Source: Seonamhaeicola algicola
GTDB lineage: Bacteria > Bacteroidota > Bacteroidia > Flavobacteriales > Flavobacteriaceae
Reading direction: 5' to 3'
NCBI RefSeq assembly: GCF_007997385.1
Contig: NZ_VOSC01000019.1
Span: 327,864-391,863, forward strand
Length of the DNA: 64,000 nucleotides
Shown here one piece after another: positions 53,468-61,555 of this stretch. The notes under the pieces were generated by a model. It had not been told where the DNA came from. It saw nothing but the letters and a program-made list of their open reading frames with translations, and ran no database searches. Both the position numbers and the translations under genes were made by a program. Positions within the stretch are counted from its first letter, which is position 1. Each line of letters begins with the position of its first letter.

Positions 53468-53745
53468 ACGTAATTTTTTTCTGCATAAAGTAAACTTTGA
53501 GTTTTAAAATTTTAAAGTATAGCCACATAACACTAACATCATTTAAGTGTTGTGTTTTTATATGATAAAAATTGGTGTACTTTTGCAGTAAATTTTGAGC
53601 ACACTTAACTGGGTTAAGGTTTAGTAAGTTACTTTATTGTTTTCATTTTTTGTAAAAACTATTTTTAATAAAAAGTAACAAAAAGCCTAACTGTACAATT
53701 TCCATACATATTGAAAATTTACACAGTAACCCCATAAAAAGGACA
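53468..53745 (+). promoter_or_regulatory. Intergenic region with promoter and long leader of the methyltransferase gene
   Basis: The gap is 320 bases (53426-53745). TACTTTTG at 53578-53585 is an exact -7 match, and a TTG at 53550-53552 lies somewhat far upstream (25 bases). This predicts a leader of about 155 bases, the longest in the window. Inside it CTTAAC can pair with GTTAAG (about 53605-53620), and GTTACTTT (from about 53629) with AAAAGTAAC (about 53671-53679). No known riboswitch consensus was recognised and no small open frame with good initiation was found. Confidence 0.35.
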
Positions 53746-54477
53746 ATGAACACAGATACATCTACTTGGTTTTCATCATGGTTTGACACGCCATACTACC
53801 ACATTTTATATAAAGATAGAAACGATACCGAAGCACATGCCTTTATGGACACGCTTACCAACTACCTTAACATACCTGAAAATGGTACTATTTTAGATTT
53901 GGCTTGCGGACGCGGAAGACATGCCAGATATTTAAATAAAATTGGTTATGATGTTACTGGTGTAGATTTAAGCGAAAATAGCATTGCTTATGCTAAAAAA
54001 TATGAAAACCATAGGTTAAAATTTAAGGTTCATAATATGTGCCAGCCTTTTAACAAACAATTTGACGCTGTTTTTAATTTATTTACCAGTTTTGGGTATT
54101 TTGATGATGATACTGATAATCTTAAAACTATAAAAGCCATTAAAGCTAATTTAAACGATTTTGGTTTTGGAGTCATTGATTTTATGAATAGCGATTATGT
54201 TATTGAAAACCTAGTACCAGAAGAAGTTAAAACCGTAAACAACATAACTTTTAATTTAAAACGCTATGTTGAAGGAAACCATATTATTAAAGATATTTCA
54301 TTTACCGATAATGACCATTTTTACAATTACAAAGAACGTGTTAGAGCTTTTACCTTAGAAGATTTTGAGCAATTATTTGAAGAAGCTAACGTACACCTTC
54401 TTGATGTTTTTGGCGATTATAACTTACGTAAGTTTAGTAAAAAAACTTCCGAAAGATTAGTAATGATTTTTAAATAG
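53746..54477 (+). CDS. SAM-dependent methyltransferase, class I
   Basis: A 243-residue methyltransferase. SAM motif I reads ILDLACGRGRHARYL (about residues 44-58), followed by VTGVDLSENSIAYAKK, an acidic second motif, and FNLFTSFGYFDDD. Type 11/25 methyltransferases of this sort methylate small molecules. Substrate not predictable. A good AAAGGA site lies five bases before the start. It is followed 44 bases later by the ZIP transporter gene on the same strand, so it may be the first gene of that unit. Confidence 0.82.
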   Translation: MNTDTSTWFSSWFDTPYYHILYKDRNDTEAHAFMDTLTNYLNIPENGTILDLACGRGRHARYLNKIGYDVTGVDLSENSIAYAKKYENHRLKFKVHNMCQPFNKQFDAVFNLFTSFGYFDDDTDNLKTIKAIKANLNDFGFGVIDFMNSDYVIENLVPEEVKTVNNITFNLKRYVEGNHIIKDISFTDNDHFYNYKERVRAFTLEDFEQLFEEANVHLLDVFGDYNLRKFSKKTSERLVMIFK

Positions 54478-54521
54478 TAAAACCTAATTAATGTTTACAG
54501 CAATTTCGGTTAAATTTTTCT

Positions 54522-55196
54522 ATGAATAATTATCTTTTACCTTTTTTAGCAGTAGTTTTAGGTGTAATAATTGCACGCTTTACTAAAAACACAAAATCTT
54601 GGAATACTAAATTACTACTATCTTTTAGTGGCGCTTTTTTATTAGCACTAACGCTGTTTGAACTATTGCCCGAAGTATATCATCACCTAGAAACAAAAAC
54701 AACAGGTCTCTACATTATGGCTGGTATTATGCTTCAAATAATTTTAGAACTTTTCTCAAAAGGCGCTGAACATGGGCATGTACACAACAATGAAAACGAT
54801 AAAACGTTTCCATACGCGTTGTTTTTAAGCTTATGCATTCATAGCTTTTTAGAAGGTTTCTCTATACACGACCATAATGATATGGTTTACGGTGTTTTAA
54901 TTCATAAAATACCCATTGCTACTATTATAAGCATGTTTTTGCTAAAAAGTAATTATGATAAATTTCAAATAGGCGCTTTTTTAATAGTATTTGCATGTAT
55001 GACCCCTTTAGGTACACTTATTTCAAATATTTACGGAGATATGCATAACACCATAAGTATAATAAATGCTTTTGTAATTGGTATGTTTTTCCATATTTCA
55101 ACAACTATACTATTTGAAAGTAGTGATGGCCACAGATTTAATACCTCAAAGTTTATAGCTATAATTTTAGGTGTTGGTATTGCCTATTTAATATAA
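54522..55196 (+). CDS. ZIP-family metal transporter
   Basis: A 224-residue membrane protein with about eight hydrophobic segments and a His-rich cytoplasmic-type loop (GAEHGHVHNNENDK, about residues 86-99). The ZIP signature in helices IV and V is present: HSFLEGFSIHDHN (about 108-120) and VLIHKIPIATIISMF (about 125-139), which carry the metal-binding His and Glu residues. ZIP proteins move Zn2+ or other divalent ions into the cytoplasm. It opens the metal island that continues to 61979; orientation and spacing suggest a shared unit with the DUF4268 gene after it. Confidence 0.88.
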   Translation: MNNYLLPFLAVVLGVIIARFTKNTKSWNTKLLLSFSGAFLLALTLFELLPEVYHHLETKTTGLYIMAGIMLQIILELFSKGAEHGHVHNNENDKTFPYALFLSLCIHSFLEGFSIHDHNDMVYGVLIHKIPIATIISMFLLKSNYDKFQIGAFLIVFACMTPLGTLISNIYGDMHNTISIINAFVIGMFFHISTTILFESSDGHRFNTSKFIAIILGVGIAYLI

Positions 55197-55221
55197 ATGC
55201 ACATTTTATTAACTAAATAAC

Positions 55222-55650
55222 ATGTTTAGTAAAGAAGAATCTAGATTACTGAGACAAGAATTTTGGACTAGCTTTGGAAAATCTTTCCCTAGAAAATGGA
55301 TATTATACAACACCAAATTAAAAGGTTTTAGTTTTAAATTTCATTTTGATACAAAAAAAGCTTTAGTAGCACTAGATTTAGAAGACGATTTAGAACACCG
55401 CATTAAATACTGGGAAAAACTAGTTGCCTTAAAAACCATTTTACAAGACACGTACTTACCCGAAGCCATTTATAATGAAACCTATATTTTAGAAAACCAT
55501 AAAGAAATTTCTAGAATTTATATTCCTTTAGAACAAAAAGTATCTATTCACAACAAAAACACGTGGCAAGATGTTATGATATTTTTCAATGAAAAAATGA
55601 GCCTTTTTGAAGCTTTTTTTGAAGAATATAAAGATGTTATTGAAGGCTAA
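55222..55650 (+). CDS. DUF4268 protein
   Basis: A 142-residue soluble protein: FWTSFGKSFPRKWILYNTKL near the start, then FHFDTKKALVALDLEDDLEH and IRYWEKL-type text, as in DUF4268 proteins, some of which are linked to nuclease-like folds. Aromatic and charged, no signal peptide, no metal motif. It lies 25 bases after the ZIP gene and before the operator region of the MerC operon. Function unknown. Confidence 0.78.
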   Translation: MFSKEESRLLRQEFWTSFGKSFPRKWILYNTKLKGFSFKFHFDTKKALVALDLEDDLEHRIKYWEKLVALKTILQDTYLPEAIYNETYILENHKEISRIYIPLEQKVSIHNKNTWQDVMIFFNEKMSLFEAFFEEYKDVIEG

Positions 55651-55730
55651 CCTACCTATTACAAACCAATTACATACGCACTAGTATTTTTTACAAACGG
55701 CAAACAAAAAATACAGGTAACAAAAAAACA

Positions 55731-55751
55731 TAATGCAACCATGTTGCATTA
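55731..55751. promoter_or_regulatory. Perfect 9-3-9 palindrome, candidate Zur operator (site 1)
   Basis: TAATGCAAC at 55731-55739 and GTTGCATTA at 55743-55751 are exact reverse complements around the spacer CAT. The site ends 12 bases before the -7 element and so covers the -33 region. Dyad size and the metal genes it precedes fit a Fur-family repressor; zinc (Zur) is the best guess because of the COG0523, FolE, ZIP and PA4064-4066-like genes. It differs from the E. coli Fur and Zur boxes. Inference from symmetry and context. Confidence 0.62.
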
Positions 55752-55763
55752 AAACAATTAGGC

Positions 55764-55771
55764 TATATTTG
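55764..55771 (+). promoter_or_regulatory. -7 element of the MerC-FolE-COG0523 operon
   Basis: TATATTTG is an exact -7 match, 26 bases before the start of the MerC-like gene. It lies between and partly inside the two palindromic operator sites, so bound repressor would block it. Confidence 0.55.
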
Positions 55772-55787
55772 CAATACAGTTGCATTA
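55767..55787. promoter_or_regulatory. Second, imperfect operator copy (site 2)
   Basis: The right half GTTGCATTA at 55779-55787 is identical to the right half of site 1. The left half ATTTGCAAT keeps the TGCAA core, with the same three-base spacing. It overlaps the end of the -7 element and the expected transcription start. Two copies, centre to centre 36 bases apart, strengthen the case for a repressor. Confidence 0.55.
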
Positions 55788-55797
55788 ATTTTTATAA

Positions 55798-56208
55798 ATG
55801 AAAATAGCCATAAAAAAACCTGACACTTTAGGTGCTTTAGCTAGCACACTTTGTTTAATACATTGTTTATTAACCCCATTTATATTTTTAGCACAAACTA
55901 AAGTTGCTGCTTGCTGCGCAACTAACGGTGTTCCTAATTGGTGGAAATCTATAGACTTTATTTTTCTAATAATTTCATTTTTTGCAGTATATCAATCAGC
56001 TAAAAACAGTACAAAAAAAACTGTAAAAATGGCTTTGTGGTTTTGCTGGAGCCTTTTATGCTTTTTAATTATAAATGAAAAATTAGCGTGGTTTCACCTC
56101 CCTGAAATACTTATATACCTAACCGCAATTTCTATGGTTATACTTCATGTTTACAACCTTAAATATTGCCAATGTAAAACTGATAATTGCTGTACAAATA
56201 ATGAATAA
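55798..56208 (+). CDS. MerC-domain membrane protein
   Basis: A 136-residue inner-membrane protein with about four hydrophobic segments. The first carries LGALASTLCLIHCLLTPFIF (about residues 11-30) with a Cys/His pair in the membrane, as in MerC, and a second Cys pair CCAT follows at about 39. The C-terminal tail is Cys-rich (KYCQCKTDNCC). MerC moves Hg2+, but there are no other mercury genes here; chromosomal relatives in this phylum are better explained as zinc or metal uptake proteins. First gene of the operon behind the two palindromes, overlapping folE by eight bases. Confidence 0.84.
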   Translation: MKIAIKKPDTLGALASTLCLIHCLLTPFIFLAQTKVAACCATNGVPNWWKSIDFIFLIISFFAVYQSAKNSTKKTVKMALWFCWSLLCFLIINEKLAWFHLPEILIYLTAISMVILHVYNLKYCQCKTDNCCTNNE

Positions 56209-56863
56209 AGATTTAATAGAAAATATAGGAGACAATCACATTTCTTCAAATGTAAACACACCACTATTACCAACTGCTTTTGATAAAAATGATGATGAAA
56301 AAATTAAAACCATTCAGCATCATTTTTCAAAAATAATGGAAACATTAGGCCTAGATTTAACTGATGATAGTTTATCTGGCACGCCATACCGTTTTGCTAA
56401 AATGTATGTAAAAGAATTATTTTATGGCCTAAACCCAGAAAACAAACCTAAACTATCGGTTTTTGAAAATAAGTACAGCTACAACAAAATGCTTGTTGAA
56501 CAAAATATAACTATAGATTCTTCTTGCGAACACCACTTTTTACCAATTACAGGGCACGCACACATTGCATACATACCTAAAGATAAAGTTATTGGGCTAT
56601 CAAAAATTAATAGGTTAGTTGATTATTACGCACACCGCCCGCAAGTACAAGAACGCTTATCACTTCAAATTTTAAAAGACCTCCAAACTATTTTAAACAC
56701 TGAAGATGTTATTGTAATGATAGCCGCAAAACACCTTTGCGTATCTTCCAGAGGTATAAAAGATAAAGATAGTTTTACAACAACTATTGAATATGGTGGC
56801 TGCTTTGAAAAAAAAGCTTACCGAAATGAATTTTTAAACATTGTAAACAATACAACCAAATAA
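56201..56863 (+). CDS. folE: GTP cyclohydrolase I, zinc-type
   Basis: A 220-residue FolE from the start [10 protein letters not shown]; a frame extension to 56147 lies inside the MerC gene and is not used. It makes dihydroneopterin triphosphate from GTP, the first step of folate synthesis. The zinc ligands Cys109, His112 (in SSCEHHF) and Cys180 (in KHLCVSS) are all present, so it needs zinc, unlike the FolE2 type. Catalytic QERLSLQI is intact. Its start ATGA overlaps the MerC stop. Its place in front of a COG0523 gene matches the known link in which COG0523 proteins keep a zinc-dependent FolE active under zinc shortage. Confidence 0.93.
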   Translation: MNKDLIENIGDNHISSNVNTPLLPTAFDKNDDEKIKTIQHHFSKIMETLGLDLTDDSLSGTPYRFAKMYVKELFYGLNPENKPKLSVFENKYSYNKMLVEQNITIDSSCEHHFLPITGHAHIAYIPKDKVIGLSKINRLVDYYAHRPQVQERLSLQILKDLQTILNTEDVIVMIAAKHLCVSSRGIKDKDSFTTTIEYGGCFEKKAYRNEFLNIVNNTTK

Positions 56864-56883
56864 AGACGCTAATCAATATCAAC

Positions 56884-58101
56884 ATGAAAAAATTACCCGT
56901 AACCGTATTAAGTGGCTTTTTAGGTGCAGGAAAAACCACGTTGTTAAATCATATTCTTCATAATAAAGACGGTTTAAAAGTAGCCGTTATTGTTAATGAT
57001 ATGAGTGAAGTTAATATTGATGCGCAATTTATTGAAAATGAAAACACATTATCTAGAACTGAAGAGAAATTAGTTGAAATGAGCAACGGTTGCATTTGTT
57101 GTACCCTACGTGAAGATTTGATGGTTGAAGTTGAAAAACTAGCAGCACAAAATAAATTTGACTATTTATTAATTGAAAGCACAGGCATTAGTGAACCTAT
57201 TCCTGTTGCCCAAACATTTACTTTTGAAAGTGAAGACGGCACAATTGATTTAAGCCGTTTTAGTTACATTGACACCATGGTTACTGTAGTTGATGCTTTC
57301 AATTTTTTAAAAGACTTTTCAAGTCCTGATTACTTAACAACAAGAGCGCTTACAAATATTGAAGGAGATAACCGCACCATTGTTAATTTACTAACAGACC
57401 AAATAGAATTTGCTAATGTTATTTTAATAAACAAAACAGATTTAGTTACTAAACAACAACTAGAAGAATTAAAAGCCATTATTAATTCATTAAATCCTGA
57501 AGCAAAAGTTATTTTCACAAAACAATCTAATGTTGCGTTAAATAACGTTATTAATACTGGTTTGTTTGATTATGCTAAAGCTGAAGCATCGGCAGGTTGG
57601 ATAAAAGAATTAGAAAACGAACACACCCCTGAAACCGAAGAGTATGGTATTGGTTCTTTTGTTTTTAGAAGCAAAAAGCCATTTCATCCAGAGCGTTTTC
57701 TAAACTATTTAAACACAGCTTTTCCACAAAACATTATACGCAGCAAAGGTTTATTTTGGCTAGCTTCAAGACCCAAACAAGCGCTTATTTGGAGTTCGGC
57801 AGGTGGTTCTTGTAAAGCAGACAACGCCGGTGTATGGTGGGCATCAATGCCGTTTTCTGAACGTATAAATTATGCTGCTTTTATTGAAAACCAAAAAGAC
57901 ATTGAAGCCGGTTGGGATGCCCAATTTGGAGACAGAAAAATAGAACTGGTTTTTATTGGCCAATATTTAGAAAAAAACGACATAATTAATCAACTAAACA
58001 CCTGCCTTTTAACCGATGATGAAGTAAAACAATGGAAAAATAATGCATTCACAAAAATTGATAGGTGGCCAATTGAAAATTTTGAAACTTCAAATGCTTA
58101 A
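56884..58101 (+). CDS. COG0523 GTPase, putative zinc metallochaperone (ZigA/YciC type)
   Basis: A 405-residue G3E-family GTPase. Walker A is GFLGAGKTT (residues 11-19), the metal motif CICC is at residues 70-73 in SNGCICC, and the base-recognition motif is INKTD (about 180). A CobW C-terminal domain runs from about residue 250 to the end. This architecture is the ZigA/YciC/ZagA zinc chaperone group, which loads zinc into client enzymes; one known client type is FolE, the gene just upstream. A B12-related role is unlikely, as no cobalamin genes are near. Confidence 0.88.
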   Translation: MKKLPVTVLSGFLGAGKTTLLNHILHNKDGLKVAVIVNDMSEVNIDAQFIENENTLSRTEEKLVEMSNGCICCTLREDLMVEVEKLAAQNKFDYLLIESTGISEPIPVAQTFTFESEDGTIDLSRFSYIDTMVTVVDAFNFLKDFSSPDYLTTRALTNIEGDNRTIVNLLTDQIEFANVILINKTDLVTKQQLEELKAIINSLNPEAKVIFTKQSNVALNNVINTGLFDYAKAEASAGWIKELENEHTPETEEYGIGSFVFRSKKPFHPERFLNYLNTAFPQNIIRSKGLFWLASRPKQALIWSSAGGSCKADNAGVWWASMPFSERINYAAFIENQKDIEAGWDAQFGDRKIELVFIGQYLEKNDIINQLNTCLLTDDEVKQWKNNAFTKIDRWPIENFETSNA

Positions 58102-58123
58102 CTTTAGCAATTAAAACATATGT

Positions 58124-58654
58124 ATGTCTGCTATTAAAATAGGAATTATTACTGTTAGTGATAGAGCTAGCGCTGGCCTTTATGAAGATTTAAGTGGTAA
58201 AGCCATTATAAATACCCTAAATAACTATTTAAAATCACCTTGGAACGAAGTTTACAGCATTATTCCTGATGAACAAACAATTATTGAAGAAACCATTATA
58301 AACATGGTAGATAATGAACAGTGTTGTTTGGTTGTTACAACAGGAGGCACAGGACCCGCTAAACGCGATGTTACTCCTGAAGCTACCGAAGCCGTTTGTG
58401 ACAGAATGATGCCTGGGTTTGGTGAACTTATGCGTGCAGAATCTTTAAAATATGTACCAACCGCAATTCTTTCAAGGCAAACTGCAGGCCTTAGAGGTAG
58501 TAGTTTAATTGTAAACTTACCTGGAAAACCAAAATCTATTCGCGAGTGTTTAGATGCTGTTTTCCCTGCAATACCATATTGTATTGATTTAATGGAAGGT
58601 CCTTTTTTACAGTGTAATGAGCAGGTTATAAAACCATTCAGACCTAAAAAATAA
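58124..58654 (+). CDS. mog: Molybdopterin adenylyltransferase (Mog/MogA family)
   Basis: A 176-residue protein of the MoaB/Mog fold. It has IGIITVSDRASAGLYEDLSG near the start, the conserved TTGGTGPAKRDVTPEAT (about residues 73-89, with the GGTG and the catalytic Asp), and SLIVNLPGKPKSIRECLDAV. Mog activates molybdopterin by adenylation before molybdenum insertion. No other molybdenum cofactor gene is in the window, and the gene is tightly packed between two COG0523 GTPases, 22 and 7 bases away. Its role in a metal-stress operon is unexplained. Confidence 0.88.
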   Translation: MSAIKIGIITVSDRASAGLYEDLSGKAIINTLNNYLKSPWNEVYSIIPDEQTIIEETIINMVDNEQCCLVVTTGGTGPAKRDVTPEATEAVCDRMMPGFGELMRAESLKYVPTAILSRQTAGLRGSSLIVNLPGKPKSIRECLDAVFPAIPYCIDLMEGPFLQCNEQVIKPFRPKK

Positions 58655-58661
58655 CCAAAAA

Positions 58662-59567
58662 ATGGAAGCTATTATTACCATTGTTGGATTTTTAGGTGCT
58701 GGCAAAACCACACTTTTAAAGTATTTAATTGAAAAATTTCAAGCTGAAAACTGGCAGCCATTTGTAATTTTAAACGATTATGAAAACGCCAATATGGATG
58801 TACAACAATTTAGAGAGCAACTTAATTTAAACACCATAAAACCTTTAAGTGGTAGCTGTATTTGTTGCAGTGGTATTGTTGAACTTAGAAACACTGTTAA
58901 CCGCATTCCTGAAAGAAAAAATGGCATTACGCTTATTGAGGCTAACGGCACTTCAGATGCTTGTAGCTTAATGGAATTTTTGGGTGTTGGCCTAAACAAC
59001 AGGTTTTTACCACCAGTACAAATTTCGGTAGTTGATGTTAAAAATTGGCAAAAGCGCCATGAGCATAATGAATTAGAAGCTAACCAAATACAAGTATCTT
59101 CACTCCTAGTTCTAACACATTTAGATGCTGTTAGTTTAAAAAGGAAACAAGCCGTTGTTTCACAATTGAAAATATTAAATCCTTCGGCTGAAATTTTTGA
59201 TGCTAATAGCTTAAATGTTTCATTGCTTCCAAAACTTGTACCTTCAAAAAACACATCAAATAAAATAAATCATTTAAAATCGCATTGGGCGTCATGCTCT
59301 GTAGATTTACCTATTTTACCTTCAGAAAATAGTATTAAAACTATTTGCAAAGCTTTACCAAAAAGTATTTTACGTGTTAAAGGTTGTGCAAAAATTGCCA
59401 ATAATGAAAACTACACGTATTTTGAGCGTAAACCAGACGGTAATATAACCATAAGGCCTTTTAAAGGACAACCAATTACGGGCGCAAAACTACTTACCAT
59501 TGGTCCAGGAAGCAAACCATCGGTTTTAGAAAACGCCATTCAATCTAGTATTCATTTAGTAAAATAA
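58662..59567 (+). CDS. Second COG0523-family GTPase, divergent
   Basis: A 301-residue G3E-family protein with Walker [10 protein letters not shown] (residues 9-17) and the metal motif CICC at residues 66-69 (GSCICCSG). Where family members read NKxD for base recognition it reads LTHLD, so the nucleotide preference may differ or be weak. Near residues 238-300 there is only a short C-terminal domain (KGCAKIANNENYTYFERKPD), smaller than the CobW_C domain of the first copy. It may be a distinct chaperone with its own client. It is the last gene of the operon; the next gene has its own promoter. Confidence 0.8.
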   Translation: MEAIITIVGFLGAGKTTLLKYLIEKFQAENWQPFVILNDYENANMDVQQFREQLNLNTIKPLSGSCICCSGIVELRNTVNRIPERKNGITLIEANGTSDACSLMEFLGVGLNNRFLPPVQISVVDVKNWQKRHEHNELEANQIQVSSLLVLTHLDAVSLKRKQAVVSQLKILNPSAEIFDANSLNVSLLPKLVPSKNTSNKINHLKSHWASCSVDLPILPSENSIKTICKALPKSILRVKGCAKIANNENYTYFERKPDGNITIRPFKGQPITGAKLLTIGPGSKPSVLENAIQSSIHLVK

Positions 59568-59572
59568 TCTTT

Positions 59573-59580
59573 TATTTTTG
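59573..59580 (+). promoter_or_regulatory. -7 element of the ABC transporter unit
   Basis: TATTTTTG is an exact match, five bases after the COG0523 stop and 11 before the next ATG. The predicted leader is about five bases. The palindrome of the upstream operon is not repeated here, so these genes may be controlled differently or by read-through. Confidence 0.48.
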
Positions 59581-59591
59581 CATTTTTTATC

Positions 59592-60221
59592 ATGATTCAA
59601 ACGCAAAATTTAACGTTTCAATATAAAAATAGTTCAAATGTATTATCATTTCCCAACATACATTTAAAAACAAACGAACACTTACTTATTTTAGGAAAAT
59701 CTGGCATTGGCAAAACTACCTTGCTGCATCTACTAGCTGGTTTATTAAGCCCAAAAACAGGTAATATTGCTATAAACAATGTAAATATTTCTACTTTAAA
59801 CAGTAAAAAACTAGATAAATTTAGAGGTAGTAATATTGGTATGGTTTTTCAAAAAAAACATGCCATACCTTCGTTAACCGTTTTTGAAAATTTAAAGGCA
59901 CGTTTATACTTTTCAAAAAAAGAAAAACCAGATAGTTATTTAAATCAAACTTTAGAACAATTACATTTAACCGACTTTAAAAATAGTAAGGTGAATGAAA
60001 TTAGTGAAGGACAATTACAACGCTTAGGCATAGCACTTTCGGTAATACATAATCCGCAAATTATTTTGGCCGATGAACCCACTTCTAGTTTAGATAATGA
60101 AAACTGTAAAGCCGTTATAAAACTACTTATAGAACAGGCCGAAAAAAACAACGCGCACTTAATTGTTATTACGCATGATGAGCGTATTATGCCATTTTTT
60201 AATAACACCCTTACATTATGA
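59592..60221 (+). CDS. ABC transporter ATP-binding protein (LolD/MacB type)
   Basis: A 209-residue ABC ATPase. Walker A is LGKSGIGKTTLL (about residues 35-46), the Q-loop is IGMVFQKKHAIPS, the signature is NEISEGQLQRLGIALSVIHN (about 135-154, with SEGQ in place of the usual SGGQ), Walker B is IILADEPTSSLD and the switch His is in VITHDERI. This is the type seen with MacB/LolD-like permeases. It is followed with a four-base overlap by the permease gene. Relatives in the Pseudomonas PA4064 and Vibrio zrg clusters are Zur-regulated. Confidence 0.88.
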   Translation: MIQTQNLTFQYKNSSNVLSFPNIHLKTNEHLLILGKSGIGKTTLLHLLAGLLSPKTGNIAINNVNISTLNSKKLDKFRGSNIGMVFQKKHAIPSLTVFENLKARLYFSKKEKPDSYLNQTLEQLHLTDFKNSKVNEISEGQLQRLGIALSVIHNPQIILADEPTSSLDNENCKAVIKLLIEQAEKNNAHLIVITHDERIMPFFNNTLTL

Positions 60222-61555
60222 ATATTTGGAAAATAAGCATAAAAAACCTAAAAAATAAAGCATTTTACACAGGTTTAAGCATTATAATTTTAGCCTTAAG
60301 CATCACATTACTACTTGGTATTAAACAAATACAGCAATCTTTTAAATATCAAACTGAAAATAATTTAGGTAATATTGATATGGTTATTGGCGCAAAAGGC
60401 AGCCCATTGCAACTCATTTTAGCATCGGTATTACACATTGATAATCCTACTGGAAATATTTCGTATACCGAAGCAAAAACGTTGGCTAAAAACCGATTGA
60501 TAAAATCGGCTATCCCAATATCTTATGGCGATAATTACAAAGGCTACAGAATTGTTGGAACCAACAACAACTTTTATACACTTTATAATGCTGAATTAAA
60601 TAACGGCCGTTTTGCAAATACAGCCATGGAAGTTGTAATTGGTGCTACCATTGCCAACAAGCTAAACTTAAAATTAGGCGATACTTTTAAAAGCGCTCAT
60701 GGTTTAATTGATAATACTGTTGATGTACACGATAACGAGTTAACCGTTGTTGGTATTTTAAAACCTACAGAAAAAGTAATTGACCGCTTAATTATTACTC
60801 CCTTAGAAACCATTTGGGATGTACACAACCACAATGATGAAGTGCATAATGAAAATGATGAAAATGAACATAATCATGATGAAGATGCTCATAAAACTGA
60901 AGAAGAACACACACACGAGCATACCCACAATGATACACATGAACATGAAGAGCATCATAACATCGAAAAACATTCAGATAATCATGAAGAAGATCATGCG
61001 CATGAAAACAAGCAAATTACAGCTTTATTAGTAACCTTTAGAAACCCTATGGGCTTACTAACTTTACCCAGAAAAATAAACGACACTAGCAATTTACAAG
61101 CTGCTTTACCTAAATATGAATTAGATAGATTATATGAATTTACAAGTATAGGTTTTAAAACCATTACCTGGATAGCCTATTTAATTTTAATAATTTCTGG
61201 CATCACAATTTTTATAAACTTATATAAAATGGTAAAAGAACGCGCTTATGATTTGGCCTTATTACGCAGTTATGGTGCTAGTAATTTTCAGCTAATTAAA
61301 ATGGTTTTTTATGAGGGTTTTATAGCCGCATTTTTAGCATTTATTCTTGGGCTAACTATTGTTAAAATTGGCACTTATGCCCTAATTAAATTTAGTAACT
61401 TAGGCATGAAAGCACACATTATTCAACCATTAAACATACAAGATGGTATACAAATTGCGGTATTAGTTTTTATAATGGTAACTTTGTCTATAGCGTTTGC
61501 TATTTACCCCATTTTAAAAATGAATATTTCAACTATTTTAAGTAATGAAAAATAA
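60218..61555 (+). CDS. ABC transporter permease with histidine-rich loop (MacB/FtsX fold)
   Basis: A 445-residue inner-membrane protein: one membrane segment near residues 16-36, a large extracytoplasmic domain, then three segments (about 310-332, 362-385, 408-430) as in the MacB/FtsX/LolE fold. The extracytoplasmic domain contains an insert at about residues 200-265 with 18 histidines among Asp/Glu/Asn (HEHTHNDTHEHEEHH), a clear metal-binding stretch. This matches the Zur-regulated ABC permeases related to PA4065. The ATPase gene overlaps it by four bases (ATGA) and the DUF3299-like gene overlaps its end by 11. Confidence 0.87.
   Translation: MNIWKISIKNLKNKAFYTGLSIIILALSITLLLGIKQIQQSFKYQTENNLGNIDMVIGAKGSPLQLILASVLHIDNPTGNISYTEAKTLAKNRLIKSAIPISYGDNYKGYRIVGTNNNFYTLYNAELNNGRFANTAMEVVIGATIANKLNLKLGDTFKSAHGLIDNTVDVHDNELTVVGILKPTEKVIDRLIITPLETIWDVHNHNDEVHNENDENEHNHDEDAHKTEEEHTHEHTHNDTHEHEEHHNIEKHSDNHEEDHAHENKQITALLVTFRNPMGLLTLPRKINDTSNLQAALPKYELDRLYEFTSIGFKTITWIAYLILIISGITIFINLYKMVKERAYDLALLRSYGASNFQLIKMVFYEGFIAAFLAFILGLTIVKIGTYALIKFSNLGMKAHIIQPLNIQDGIQIAVLVFIMVTLSIAFAIYPILKMNISTILSNEK

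Noticed and set aside
55798-56208. Mercury resistance operon
   Set aside because: Only a MerC-like domain is present; there is no merR, merA, merT or merP. The neighbours point to zinc handling.
60819-61031. Met/Ile-rich 70-codon frame in the permease gene
   Set aside because: It is the second frame of the His-rich loop (CAT/GAA repeats read as ATG/ATA). The permease frame explains it.
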